From Roseococcus sp. SDR (GTDB lineage: Bacteria > Pseudomonadota > Alphaproteobacteria > Acetobacterales > Acetobacteraceae), in assembly GCF_019083995.1 (NCBI RefSeq), contig NZ_JAHRCU010000001.1, positions 248,001-312,000 on the forward strand: a DNA stretch of 64,000 nucleotides. The letters are read 5' to 3'. A model generated the notes under the pieces. That model saw only the letters and a program-made list of their open reading frames with translations, was not told the origin of the DNA and made no database searches. Positions 56,321-64,000 of this stretch are shown in pieces. The position numbers were made by a program, and so were the translations under genes. The number at the start of each line of letters is the position of its first letter. The stretch's first letter is position 1.

Positions 56321-57970
56321 TCAGCTTCGCTTCATCGCCCGCGTCAGCGCATAGACCGGCAGCAGCCCGGCCAGCACGATGAGCAGGGCGGAGGTGCTGG
56401 CCTCGGCCAGCCGCTCGTCGGAGGCGAGGTTGTAGACGCGCACCGCCAGCGTGTCGAAATCGAAGGGGCGGACGATCAGCGTGGCCGGCAATTCCTTCAT
56501 CGTATCCACGAAGACGAGGATCGCCGCCGTCAACAGCGCCCCGCGCGAGAGGGGCAGCTCGACGCGCCATACCGCCTCGCCCGGGCCGCAGCCGAGTGAG
56601 CGCGCGGCGGACTGGAAGCTCGGCTTCAGCCGCGCGAGGCCGCTCTCGACGGAGGAGAGCGCGACACCCAGGAAGCGCACCAGATAGGCGAAGACCAGGG
56701 CCGCGATGGTGCCCGAGAGCAGCAGGCCCGAGCTCACGCCGAAGGTGGCGCGCAGCCAAGAATCCAGCGCATTGTCGAAGAGGCCGAAGGGCACCAGCGT
56801 GCCCACCGCGATGACCGAGCCCGGGATGGCGTAGCCCAGGCCCGCCGCCCGGTTGGCCCAGCGCGAGGCGGCGCTGGGATAGAGCCGCGCCGCCCAGGCG
56901 AGCCAGGCAGCGAGCAGCACGGCCAGCACCGCCGTGATGGCGGCCAGCGTCAGCGAATGCGTCAGGAAGGGCAGGAAGCGCGAGGGGGAGAGCGGGTCGC
57001 CCGCCTCGATCATCAGCGCGAAGAGGGCGCCGCCCGGGATGATGAAGCCCAGCAGCAGCGGCAGGGCGCAGCCCAGCGCGGCGAGGCCCGCCTTCCAGCC
57101 GGTCAGCTGCACGGGGCGGAAGGGCGCATGGCGCGTCGTCATCGGGTGGAAGCGCCGCCCGCCGCGGCTGGCCTGTTCGAGCGCCAGCAGGAGCGCCACG
57201 CAGAACAGGAGGGCGGCGGCGAGCTGGCTGGCGGCACCCCGGTCGGCCATGCCGAACCAGGCCTCGTAGATGCCGGTGGTGAAGGTGCGCAGGCCGAAAT
57301 GCTGCACCGTCCCGAAATCGGCCAGCGTCTCCATCAGCACGAGTGCCAGGCCCGCCACCAGCGCCGGGCGTGCCAGCGGCAGCGCCACGCGCCAGAAGCA
57401 GCGCGAGAGCGAATGGCCGAGCGTGCGCGAGACCTCGACCAGGCAGGTGGATTGCGCGAGGAAGGCGGAGCGGCAGAGCAGGTAGACGTAGGGGTAGAGC
57501 ACCATGGCGAGCACGAGCGCCGCGCCGTGCAGGCTGCGCATCTCCGGGAACCAGTAGTCGCCATAGCGCCAGCCGGTCGCACCCCGCAGGCTGCCTTGCA
57601 CCGGCCCCGCCACATCCATCAGCCAGGTCCAGGCATAGCCGCTGACATAGGCGGGCATGGCGAGCGGCAGCAGCAGCGCGACCTGCAGGAAGGCGCGGCC
57701 ACGGAACTCGCAGGCGGTGACGAGCCAGGCCGTGACCGCGCCCGCGCTGCCCGCCATCAGCGCGACCAGGAGGGCGAGGGCGCCCGTGGTTCCCAGCATC
57801 TCCGCCAGCGAGTTCCGCCAGATATGCAGCCAGACCTCGCCGGCTGGCGCGATGGCGGCCGCGAGAACGGCCGCGATGGGCAGCAGGATCAGCCCTGCCA
57901 CGACGAGCGTCAGCCGCGCCCAAAGGGGGACGCGGCGGGCTGGAGCGACGACCAGGGTGGTGGCGCTCAT
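56321..57970 (-). CDS. Ferric iron ABC transporter permease (FbpB/FutB type)
   Basis: A 549-residue inner-membrane protein with about twelve helices in two homologous halves, as in FbpB/SfuB. Each half has an EAA-type loop: VEVSRTLGHSLSRCFWRVAL near residue 180 and FQSAARSLGCGPGEAVWRVE near residue 455. FVDTMKELPATLIVRPFDFD is a typical ferric-permease block. It is divergently placed from nothing iron-related nearby, but an iron-box-like motif lies 7 bases before its start and matches the one before the ferric binding protein 9 kb away. No ATPase gene is adjacent. Confidence 0.92.
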   Translation of the reverse strand: MSATTLVVAPARRVPLWARLTLVVAGLILLPIAAVLAAAIAPAGEVWLHIWRNSLAEMLGTTGALALLVALMAGSAGAVTAWLVTACEFRGRAFLQVALLLPLAMPAYVSGYAWTWLMDVAGPVQGSLRGATGWRYGDYWFPEMRSLHGAALVLAMVLYPYVYLLCRSAFLAQSTCLVEVSRTLGHSLSRCFWRVALPLARPALVAGLALVLMETLADFGTVQHFGLRTFTTGIYEAWFGMADRGAASQLAAALLFCVALLLALEQASRGGRRFHPMTTRHAPFRPVQLTGWKAGLAALGCALPLLLGFIIPGGALFALMIEAGDPLSPSRFLPFLTHSLTLAAITAVLAVLLAAWLAWAARLYPSAASRWANRAAGLGYAIPGSVIAVGTLVPFGLFDNALDSWLRATFGVSSGLLLSGTIAALVFAYLVRFLGVALSSVESGLARLKPSFQSAARSLGCGPGEAVWRVELPLSRGALLTAAILVFVDTMKELPATLIVRPFDFDTLAVRVYNLASDERLAEASTSALLIVLAGLLPVYALTRAMKRS

Positions 57971-57976
57971 CGGGAG

Positions 57977-57992
57977 TTGCGACGCATTCTCA
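57977..57992. promoter_or_regulatory. Iron-box-like operator before the ferric permease
   Basis: TTGCGACGCATTCTCA has the same TTGCGA-N4-TTCTCA core as the site at 48598-48613 before the ferric binding protein. It lies immediately upstream of the permease start on the minus strand, where a repressor would block transcription or elongation. Confidence 0.65.
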
Positions 57993-58028
57993 TCTGCGGC
58001 GCTCTCCTACAGCAAAGCCGGGCTCTGG

Positions 58029-58664
58029 TCAGCCCTTCTTGGCCGCTTCCCATTCGGCCAGCGTGATGCGCGGCACCTCCACCCGATCCGTCGTGCGGGT
58101 GTACCAGCCGCGGCCGTGCATGCGGCCCACGAGGTCGAGCTTGGGGGTGTCGATGTAGCGCTTGGCCTCGTCCATCACGGCGTCGTCACGCACATGCATC
58201 GCCACCACGCGGCCCAGCACGATGGTGTGGTGGCCCACGGGCACCAGCTGGAAGGTCTTGCACTCCAGCGCCACCGGGCTCTCGCCGATGCGGGGCACAC
58301 GGATCTTGGTGGAGGGCAGCTTGGTGAGCTTCGCCTCCGCCAGTTCATCCACCTCGGGGCCGAAATCGGTCGCGGTGATGTTCATCTCCGGCAGGTGCGA
58401 TTGCGGCACGAGGCAGACGACGAACTCGCCGAGCGCCTTGATGTTGGCCAGCGTGTCCTTGGTGGCGCCGCCGGGCTTCGGCCCGCAGCCGATGCCGATG
58501 ACGACGGGGTCGTCCGAGAAGGCATTGAAGAAGGAGTAGGGGGCGGCATTCACCACGCCCGCCTCGTCCTGGCTCACCACCCAGGCGATCGGGCGCGGCA
58601 CGACGGTGGAGACGATGAGCTTGTAGCGGTCGGCGGTGGGGAGGGTTTCGAAGTCGAAGAGCAT
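58029..58664 (-). CDS. Flavin reductase family protein (FMN-binding split barrel)
   Basis: A 211-residue flavin-binding protein. The pattern YKLIVSTVVPRPIAWVVSQD, VVNAAPYSFFNAFSDDPVVI and EFVVCLVPQSHLPEMNITA is typical of the flavin-reductase-like group that binds FMN and can supply reduced flavin. The ATG at 58664 gives the usual start (MLFDFETLP); an in-frame GTG at 58736 would add 24 residues. It precedes the ferric permease gene on the same strand, and flavin reductases can reduce ferric iron, though this link is speculative. Confidence 0.85.
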   Translation of the reverse strand: MLFDFETLPTADRYKLIVSTVVPRPIAWVVSQDEAGVVNAAPYSFFNAFSDDPVVIGIGCGPKPGGATKDTLANIKALGEFVVCLVPQSHLPEMNITATDFGPEVDELAEAKLTKLPSTKIRVPRIGESPVALECKTFQLVPVGHHTIVLGRVVAMHVRDDAVMDEAKRYIDTPKLDLVGRMHGRGWYTRTTDRVEVPRITLAEWEAAKKG

Positions 58665-58788
58665 GTCCGGGCGGCCTTGAGGGTGGGGTACCGGCAAATT
58701 GAGGGGGGCGCGCGCATCTGTCGAGGGGGCGTTCACCGGACCTTAAGCGGTGCGGACGCAGCTTTGGCCGGACAAGGAGAACCCTGCC

Positions 58789-61101
58789 ATGCGCTTTTTC
58801 CGGAACCTGTCCGTCGGCCGAAAACTGGCCCTCAGCGCCGGCGTCGCCTTGCTGCTGCTCGGCGCGCTCATCGGCCTCGTCACGCGGGAGAACACACAGG
58901 TGGCCGAGCAGCAGGCGGCCGAACGCCGCGCTTCCGCCGCCCGCTTCGCCGCCTTCGAGGCGGGGCGCCACATGATGGAGGCCAACAATGCCCTGCGCGG
59001 CGCCCTGCTGGCCAACCAGCCGCAGCGCCTGGCCGCCGAGGTGGCACTGATGGAGGAGAGCCTCGCGGCCACCGAGCGCGCGCTGGGCCAGGCGCGGGAG
59101 AATGCCGCCATTGCCGCCATCCCGCCGCTGGAGGCGACGCTCAGGGAATTCGCCGAATACCGCTCGGCCCTGCAGGCGACGGTGCAGACGCGGCGCGAGC
59201 TGATCCAGAAGCGCGACGCCGACTTCTTCCCCCGCTTCGCCGAATTCGACCAGGCGCTGGAAGCCGCCGCCGCCAACCTGCAATTCGGCCTGGAGGGCGA
59301 GGCGCGGGAGGAGCTGCGCGACGTGATGAACACCTTCGTGCAGGCGGTGAACGAGGTGCGCCTCAGCCTGCAGCGCTATCTCGCGACCGATGACCCGGCC
59401 GCCTCCACCCGCACCCGCCGCGCGGCCTCCCAGGCGCGCGTCCATGCCCGCCGCCTGACCTCCGCCGCGCCGGAGGCGGTCAAGACCGATATGGAGCGCC
59501 TCGCCACGACCGGCCTCGCGCTCGCCGAGCAGGCCGATGGCGTTCTGGCTCTGGCCAGCCGCATCCAGGAGCTGCGCGCCACCCGCAACACGCCCACGCG
59601 GGACCGGACAACCACCGCCCTGGGTGCGGCGAGTGCCTCCCTGGAGGCGGAGGCGGTGCAGAACGCCGCGGCCGCCCGCGACGCGATGGAGACGCTGGAG
59701 CAAAGCGTCTGGATCATCGGTGCCGTCGTCGCGCTGCTGCTGGCCGTCTCGGGCTGGCTGACGGCGCGGGCCATTGGCGCGCCGCTTGGGCGCATTGCCG
59801 CCGCCATCCGGCAGATCGCCGCCGGCGACACCGCGCATGCCGTGCCCGACCAGGATCGCAGCGACGAGATCGGACAGATCGCGGTCGCCCTGGAGGGGTT
59901 GCGGGGCGAGGTGGCGCAGGCCTTCGCGCGCCAGCAGATGCTCGAGCAGATGTCCGTCGGCATCATGATGGCCGATCCGCGGGACGGCTTCCGCATCACC
60001 TATCTGAACCCCGAGGCGCAGGCGCTGATGCGCCGGATCCAGCATGCGCTGCCGGTCCCGGCCGATGCGCTGGTGGGCGAGGCGCTGGGTGCGCTGCACC
60101 CCGATCCCGCCTTGCAACCGACCCTGCTGGCCGATGATTCGCTGCTGCCGCATCGCACGCGGCTGGCCATCGGCGGCGAGGTGGTCGACCTCAGCATCAC
60201 CGCCATCCGTGACCGCGCGGGTGTCTATGTGGGCCCGATGCTGGGCTGGCAGCTCGTCACCGGCCAGGCGCGCCTCGCCGACCGGTTCGAGGCGGAGATG
60301 GGCGGCGTGGTGGATGCGGTGGCCGCCGCCGCGGGGCAGATGCAGCAATCCGCCCATGCGCTGACCGGCGCCGCCGAGACCTCCGGCCGCGAGGCGGAGG
60401 CGGTCTCCGAAGTGTCGCAGCGCGCGGGCGCCGATGTGCAGGCGGTGGCGGCGAGTGCGGAGGAACTGGCGGCCAGCGTCGCCGAGATCACGCGCCAGGT
60501 GGCCGAGGGTGCCGAGGTGGCGCGCGCCGCGGCCGATGAGGCGCGCGCGACCGATGGCACGGTGCAGGGCCTGGCGCAGGCGGCGGCGAAGATCGGCGAT
60601 GTGGTGCGCCTGATCAGCGACATCGCAGGCCAGACCAACCTCCTGGCGCTGAACGCGACCATCGAGGCGGCGCGCGCGGGCGATGCCGGCAAGGGCTTCG
60701 CGGTCGTGGCGAGCGAGGTGAAGAGCCTCGCCGCGCAGACCGCCAAGGCCACGGAGGAGATCGCGGCGCAGATCGGCGGCATCCAGGGCAGCACGGGCGA
60801 GGCGGTGGGCGCGCTGCGCTCCATCACCGCCACCATCGAGCGCATGAACGAGGTGACCGCCGCCATCGCCGCCGCCGTGGAGGAGCAGGGGGCCGCCACG
60901 CGCGAGATCGCGCGCAGCGCCGCGCTGGTGGCGGATGGCACCGGCGCCGTCGCACGGCGCATCGAGGATGTGCGCGCGGCCTCGGGCGAGACGGGCCGTT
61001 CGGCGGGCGAGGTGCTGAACGCCTCGAACGACCTGGCGCAGCAGGCGGGGCTGCTGCGCGACAAGTCGGCCGAGTTCCTGAAGCAGGTGCGCGCCGCCTG
61101 A
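58789..61101 (+). CDS. Methyl-accepting chemotaxis protein with HAMP and PAS-like domains
   Basis: A 770-residue chemoreceptor. One membrane helix (residues 12-32) and a second (about 305-327) frame a helical periplasmic sensor of 270 residues. HAMP follows (330-380), then a PAS-like segment ([20 protein letters not shown], about 385-490) and the signalling domain. The conserved hairpin tip is [20 protein letters not shown] near residue 614, followed by [12 protein letters not shown]. It would feed the flagellar system encoded at 25-31 kb. The ATG at 58789 follows AAGGAGAA. No cognate che genes are in the window. Confidence 0.93.
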   Translation: MRFFRNLSVGRKLALSAGVALLLLGALIGLVTRENTQVAEQQAAERRASAARFAAFEAGRHMMEANNALRGALLANQPQRLAAEVALMEESLAATERALGQARENAAIAAIPPLEATLREFAEYRSALQATVQTRRELIQKRDADFFPRFAEFDQALEAAAANLQFGLEGEAREELRDVMNTFVQAVNEVRLSLQRYLATDDPAASTRTRRAASQARVHARRLTSAAPEAVKTDMERLATTGLALAEQADGVLALASRIQELRATRNTPTRDRTTTALGAASASLEAEAVQNAAAARDAMETLEQSVWIIGAVVALLLAVSGWLTARAIGAPLGRIAAAIRQIAAGDTAHAVPDQDRSDEIGQIAVALEGLRGEVAQAFARQQMLEQMSVGIMMADPRDGFRITYLNPEAQALMRRIQHALPVPADALVGEALGALHPDPALQPTLLADDSLLPHRTRLAIGGEVVDLSITAIRDRAGVYVGPMLGWQLVTGQARLADRFEAEMGGVVDAVAAAAGQMQQSAHALTGAAETSGREAEAVSEVSQRAGADVQAVAASAEELAASVAEITRQVAEGAEVARAAADEARATDGTVQGLAQAAAKIGDVVRLISDIAGQTNLLALNATIEAARAGDAGKGFAVVASEVKSLAAQTAKATEEIAAQIGGIQGSTGEAVGALRSITATIERMNEVTAAIAAAVEEQGAATREIARSAALVADGTGAVARRIEDVRAASGETGRSAGEVLNASNDLAQQAGLLRDKSAEFLKQVRAA

Positions 61102-61104
61102 GCC

Positions 61105-61671
61105 TCAGGCGCGGCGCGCGGCCTCGGCCTCGATCATCTCGCGCAGGCCGAGGCCCCAGGAGGCGATGCCACGCAGGAAGGGCATGAGCGGCACGTCGAG
61201 CAGCTGCACCTTGTCGGGCGTGAAGATGTAGATCGCGCCCGACATGGGCGCGGGCGAGCCGGGGACAAAGACCATCAGCCGGCCATCGGCGAATTCATCC
61301 ATCACCAGGGCCGGGCAGAGGCCTTCCTCGATATGGGCGAGGGCCGGGCGCAGCGCGCGCCCCTGGCCCATGAGCGGCCCCTCGGCGGCGAAGGCCCGGG
61401 CCAGGCGATAGCCGGGGATGCGCTCGAGCAGCCCCGCCTCCAGCAGCCGCCGCGCCTGGCGGCCCGTGGCCGAGCGCACCAGCACGCCCACCAGCACGCA
61501 GAGCAGCAGCAGCATGAGCGCGGCGGCGATGGCCGGATGGACATAGGTGCTGGAGAGCGGATCGGCCATGGCCTGCAGCCGGTGGATGATGCCCAGCACG
61601 AGGAGGGCTACGGCGCCCAGCGGCAGCACCACCAGCGCGCCGTCCAGCAGCGCCTGTCCGATCAGCTTCAT
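61105..61671 (-). CDS. DUF502 family membrane protein
   Basis: A 188-residue protein with two membrane helices ([20 protein letters not shown] and [20 protein letters not shown]) and a soluble C-terminal domain ([38 protein letters not shown]), matching the DUF502 family. Function is unknown. It is the only gene of the sulfatase locus with an intact frame, lying 13 bases after the sulfatase remnant. Confidence 0.87.
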   Translation of the reverse strand: MKLIGQALLDGALVVLPLGAVALLVLGIIHRLQAMADPLSSTYVHPAIAAALMLLLLCVLVGVLVRSATGRQARRLLEAGLLERIPGYRLARAFAAEGPLMGQGRALRPALAHIEEGLCPALVMDEFADGRLMVFVPGSPAPMSGAIYIFTPDKVQLLDVPLMPFLRGIASWGLGLREMIEAEAARRA

Positions 61672-61684
61672 CACGTTCTCCTGC

Positions 61685-62028
61685 TCAATCCTGCGGGAAG
61701 ATGCGCGCCCAGTCGGCGCGCATGGAGACGACATGCCAGCCGCGCGCCGGTGCGTCATCCAGCGCGCGGGCCAGGCGGCCCACCGGGCTCTGCCGGTCAT
61801 AGGCGTCGGTGAACATCGCCCTTCGCGGGCGATGCGGTCGGTGTTGGGCGTGCGGTAGCCCATCATCCCCATGTTGTCGGCGCTGATGTCGGACCAGCCG
61901 ATGTCGTCGCCAAAGATGACGAGGATATTGCGCCGGCCCTGCGGCGCGGCGGCCGGGCGCGCGGGGGCGGCCGGCTGCGCCTGCGCGAGCTGTATGTTGC
62001 GGCCCTAAGGCCGTGTGGCTTCCGTCAT
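61685..62028 (-). pseudogene. Arylsulfatase remnant
   Basis: The ATG at 62028 overlaps the FGE stop (ATGA). The frame reads MTEATRP, then TAG (62005-62007), then an Ala/Pro-rich stretch and the sulfatase start [37 protein letters not shown]. Here GGGGCG appears to have lost one base, shifting the frame; the expected AMFTDAY continues in the next frame. It then jumps to a C-terminal-like end ([18 protein letters not shown]). The formylglycine site and most of the roughly 500-residue enzyme are missing. Confidence 0.88.
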
Positions 62029-63029
62029 GGTGCTCTCCTTTCCTTGTTGTCCGTGTCACGGCGGATGCAGCGGAAGCCGATATGGCTCATGCCCGTGTCC
62101 ACCATCTGGGCGTGCCGCGCGGCGGGGCGGTAGCGGCGGCAATAGCTGGGCGCGCAGAGGAAGCTGCCGCCCTTCACCACGCGGCGGGGGATGCGGATGG
62201 CGGGCTGGCGCGGGTCGTAGCTGCCCTCCATCGCCGGGCCGCGCGGGTTCTGCGGCGCGCAGCAAGGCTTGGCGGGGTCGGCTTCGTGGCGGGCGGCGAA
62301 CCAGTCCGTCGTCCATTGCCAGACATTGCCGGCCATGTCGTGGAGGCCGTAGCCATTGGCCGGATAGCTCGCGACGGGCGCGGTGCCGGTGAAGCCATCC
62401 GCCTCGAAGTTGCGCCAGGGAAAGGGGCCCTGCCAGGTGTTGGCGAGGTGGGTGCCGCCTGGGGCCAGCTCATCGCCCCAGACGAATTCCGCGCCGTCCA
62501 GCCCGCCACGCGCGGCGAATTCCCACTCGGCCTCGGTGGGCAACTCCTTGCCGGCCTAGCGCGCATAGGCCGCGGCGTCCTCGAAGGCGACATGCACGAC
62601 GGGGTGCGTCTCGAGCCCCGTGAGGTCGCTGCCGGGGCCATGCGGGTGGCGCCATTGCGCGCCGGGCGTCCAGCGCCACCAATGCGAGATGTCGCGCGTG
62701 TCCACCGGCCCTTCCGTCATGTGGAAGACCAGCGCGCCGGGCACCAGCCATTCGGGCTGGGCGCCCGGATATTGCGCCGGGTCGAGCGGGCGTTCGGCGA
62801 CGGTCACATAGCCGGTGGCGGCCACGAAGGCGGCGAAGTCGGCGTTGGTGACGGTGGTGGCGTCCATCCAGAAGCCATCCACGACCACCCGGTGGGCGGG
62901 GCGCTCTTCCGGGTAATGCTGGTCGGACCCCATCTGGAAGGCCCCGCCCGGGATGCGGCGCATGCCGGGCGGGGTCTCCTCGGGCCGGGTCTGCGGCTTC
63001 TGGGTGACCTCGTTGATCAGCCGGCTCAT
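62025..63029 (-). pseudogene. Formylglycine-generating enzyme (sulfatase activator), amber-interrupted
   Basis: The 335-codon frame has complete FGE features: MRRIPGGAFQMGSDQHYPEE, VVVDGFWMDATTVTNADFAA, HPVVHVAFEDAAAYAR, LPTEAEWEFAARGG, MAGNVWQWTTDW and the catalytic cysteines in GGSFLCAPSYCRRYRPAARH. One TAG codon (62556-62558) replaces the usual Trp in AYARWAGKRLPTEAEW. Truncation there removes the active site. FGE converts the sulfatase active-site Cys to formylglycine, and both sulfatase genes in this window are also broken. It is divergent from a broken LysR gene. Confidence 0.9.
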
Positions 63030-63084
63030 TCCTCGACACAGTCAGCTTGCCAGCAGCGGCGCCTCTGGCGCTAAACATGAGACA

Positions 63085-63099
63085 GCAATCAAGGATTGC
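63085..63099. promoter_or_regulatory. Palindrome between the FGE and LysR genes
   Basis: GCAATC-AAG-GATTGC is a perfect inverted repeat 11 bases before the LysR start and 55 bases before the divergent FGE start. Position and form fit a LysR-type autoregulatory site. With both flanking genes broken it is probably a relic. Confidence 0.45.
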
Positions 63100-63110
63100 G
63101 GTGAAAGCAT

Positions 63111-63905
63111 ATGCTGGAGATCCGCGACCTCCGCCTGTTCATCGCCATTGATGAGCATGGCAGCCTGCTGCGGGCCTCGCGCGCGCTGGGCGTCGCGCAA
63201 TCCGCGGTGACGCGCGGGCTGGCCGCGATCGAGGCGCGGCTGCGCGGGCCGCTCTTCGAACGCACCGGCCGCGGCACCGTCACGACTGATCTCGGCCGCG
63301 CGGTGCTGGCCGATGCGCGGGACATCCTGGGGCGCATGGCCGAGCTGGAGCGCGAGGCGCCGCTCGGCCTGCTCGATCTGCGCGGCTGACAGGGCGACCC
63401 GGGGCTGGAGGCGGAGGCGCTGCGCCCGCAGCCGGGCGTCTTCGTCGTCCGGCCCGGCCATCCGCTGACCCATCGGCCCGGCGTCACCCTGGCCGACATC
63501 ATGGCCTATCCCTTCGCCTTCATCGGCCGCGCCCCGCGCGAGGTGCAGGCGTCGCTGGTCAAGGCGCGGGAAGCGGCGCGGGAGCGGGGCGCCCCGCACG
63601 CGGCCTTCCCGGCCCTGGTGCATGAGAGCCCGACGGTCGCGCTGAACCTGGTCGCGCGTTCGGATGTGGTGGTGGCGGCGACGACGGGCCTCGCCGCGCG
63701 GCTGCTGCGGCTTGGCGAGGTGGTGGCGCTGCCCTGGCGGGAGCCCTGGGTCTGCATCCATCCGGGCGTGCTGCGCCTGCGCGGCCGCCGGCTGGGCGAG
63801 GCGGAGACTGGCTTCCTGGACCTGCTGCGCGACGCCGATGCGCAGGGCCACGCGGAGGGCCTGCGCATCTGCGGCGAGTTGGGCGTCTCGGCGGAATGCG
63901 CCTGA
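63111..63905 (+). pseudogene. LysR-family regulator with internal deletion and in-frame TGA
   Basis: The DNA-binding domain is intact (IRDLRLFIAIDEHGSLLRAS, GVAQSAVTRGLAAIEARLRG, PLFERTGRGTVTTDLG). After LGLLDLRG comes TGA at 63387-63389, then the same frame resumes inside the effector domain (GDPGLEAEALRPQPGVFVVR) and continues to residue 264. Full LysR proteins are about 300 residues and the first 50-60 residues of the effector domain are missing, so a deletion created the stop. It faces the broken FGE gene, whose operon it probably controlled. Confidence 0.87.
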
Positions 63906-63918
63906 ACGCCCCGCCGCC

Positions 63919-64000
63919 TCAGCGGATGGCGTGCGGCGCGGGCGTCTTGTGGATCAGCACCGCGTCCAGATTCTCCAGCGCGCGATGGCCCATGGCGTCG
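63919..64000 (-). CDS. C-terminal end of an unidentified gene, cut by window edge
   Basis: The last 26 codons of a minus-strand frame ending in TGA are visible (DAMGHRALENLDAVLIHKTP, then APHAIR). Codon use fits a real gene, but the piece is too short for a family assignment. It converges on the broken LysR gene with 13 bases between. Confidence 0.5.
   Translation of the reverse strand, partial: DAMGHRALENLDAVLIHKTPAPHAIR

Overview
The window is very GC-rich (about 70% by eye) and gene-dense. It reads as chromosome of an alphaproteobacterium, most likely an Acetobacteraceae member of the Roseomonas type. Supporting signs are a GAAC-N7-GAAC LexA box before recA, a CckA-like kinase gene joined to the flagellar export genes and recA, many orphan periplasmic receptors (TctC/Bug, family 3 and family 5), and an Lhr/MPE/ligase DNA repair set. 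I see no phage, insertion sequence or CRISPR array. No gap without a gene exceeds 300 bases.

Layout. 0-6.4 kb: a truncated hypothetical gene, an amino-acid-type binding protein, tRNA-Phe(GAA), then yacG / RNase E/G-like / maf / infA on the minus strand, an MBL hydrolase, a lone AbrB-type protein and gltX. 6.5-8.6 kb: comEC. 8.6-20.7 kb: one long minus-strand catabolic operon (two permeases, ATPase and binding protein of a taurine/nitrate-type ABC transporter, a HisD-like dehydrogenase resembling sulfopropanediol dehydrogenase, a DegT transaminase, a D-aminoacylase, a peptide-type binding protein, an SDR, a zinc alcohol dehydrogenase and a broken sulfatase), with a divergent LacI regulator at 20.9 kb. 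22-25.3 kb: two lipoproteins (one patatin-like), a small membrane protein and two small exported proteins. 25.4-31.5 kb: flagellar genes (fliP, fliO; flgB, flgC, fliE, fliQ, fliR, flhB) and a CckA-like hybrid kinase. 31.6-37 kb: recA, an amidase with an AtzH/HpxZ-like partner, and alaS.

37-47.2 kb: an SDR, an amidohydrolase and the ligase-associated DNA damage response set (PdeM/MPE endonuclease, DEXH helicase, MBL exonuclease, ATP-dependent ligase). Two transport genes are interleaved, one of them an unusual fusion of a periplasmic binding domain to a TRIC-type cation channel. 47.2-50.4 kb: an exported RidA, an HpaI-type aldolase and an iron operon (ferric binding protein, bfd, bfr). 50.4-55.7 kb: DUF3141, fabI-like, phosphotransacylase and acetate kinase behind a PhaR-like palindrome. 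55.8-61.1 kb: a VOC protein, a ferric permease sharing an iron-box-like motif with the distant binding protein, a flavin reductase and a chemoreceptor. 61.1-63.9 kb: a decayed sulfatase locus.

The most striking result is that all sulfatase-related genes are broken. The 8.6 kb sulfatase has an amber codon before its catalytic cysteine and is fused to the tail of a Bug receptor gene. The formylglycine-generating enzyme at 62-63 kb has an amber codon at a normally conserved Trp. Its sulfatase neighbour is a small frameshifted remnant, and the divergent LysR regulator has lost part of its effector domain and carries an in-frame TGA. Normal genes in the same window end in TAG and TGA, so decay is a better explanation than recoding.
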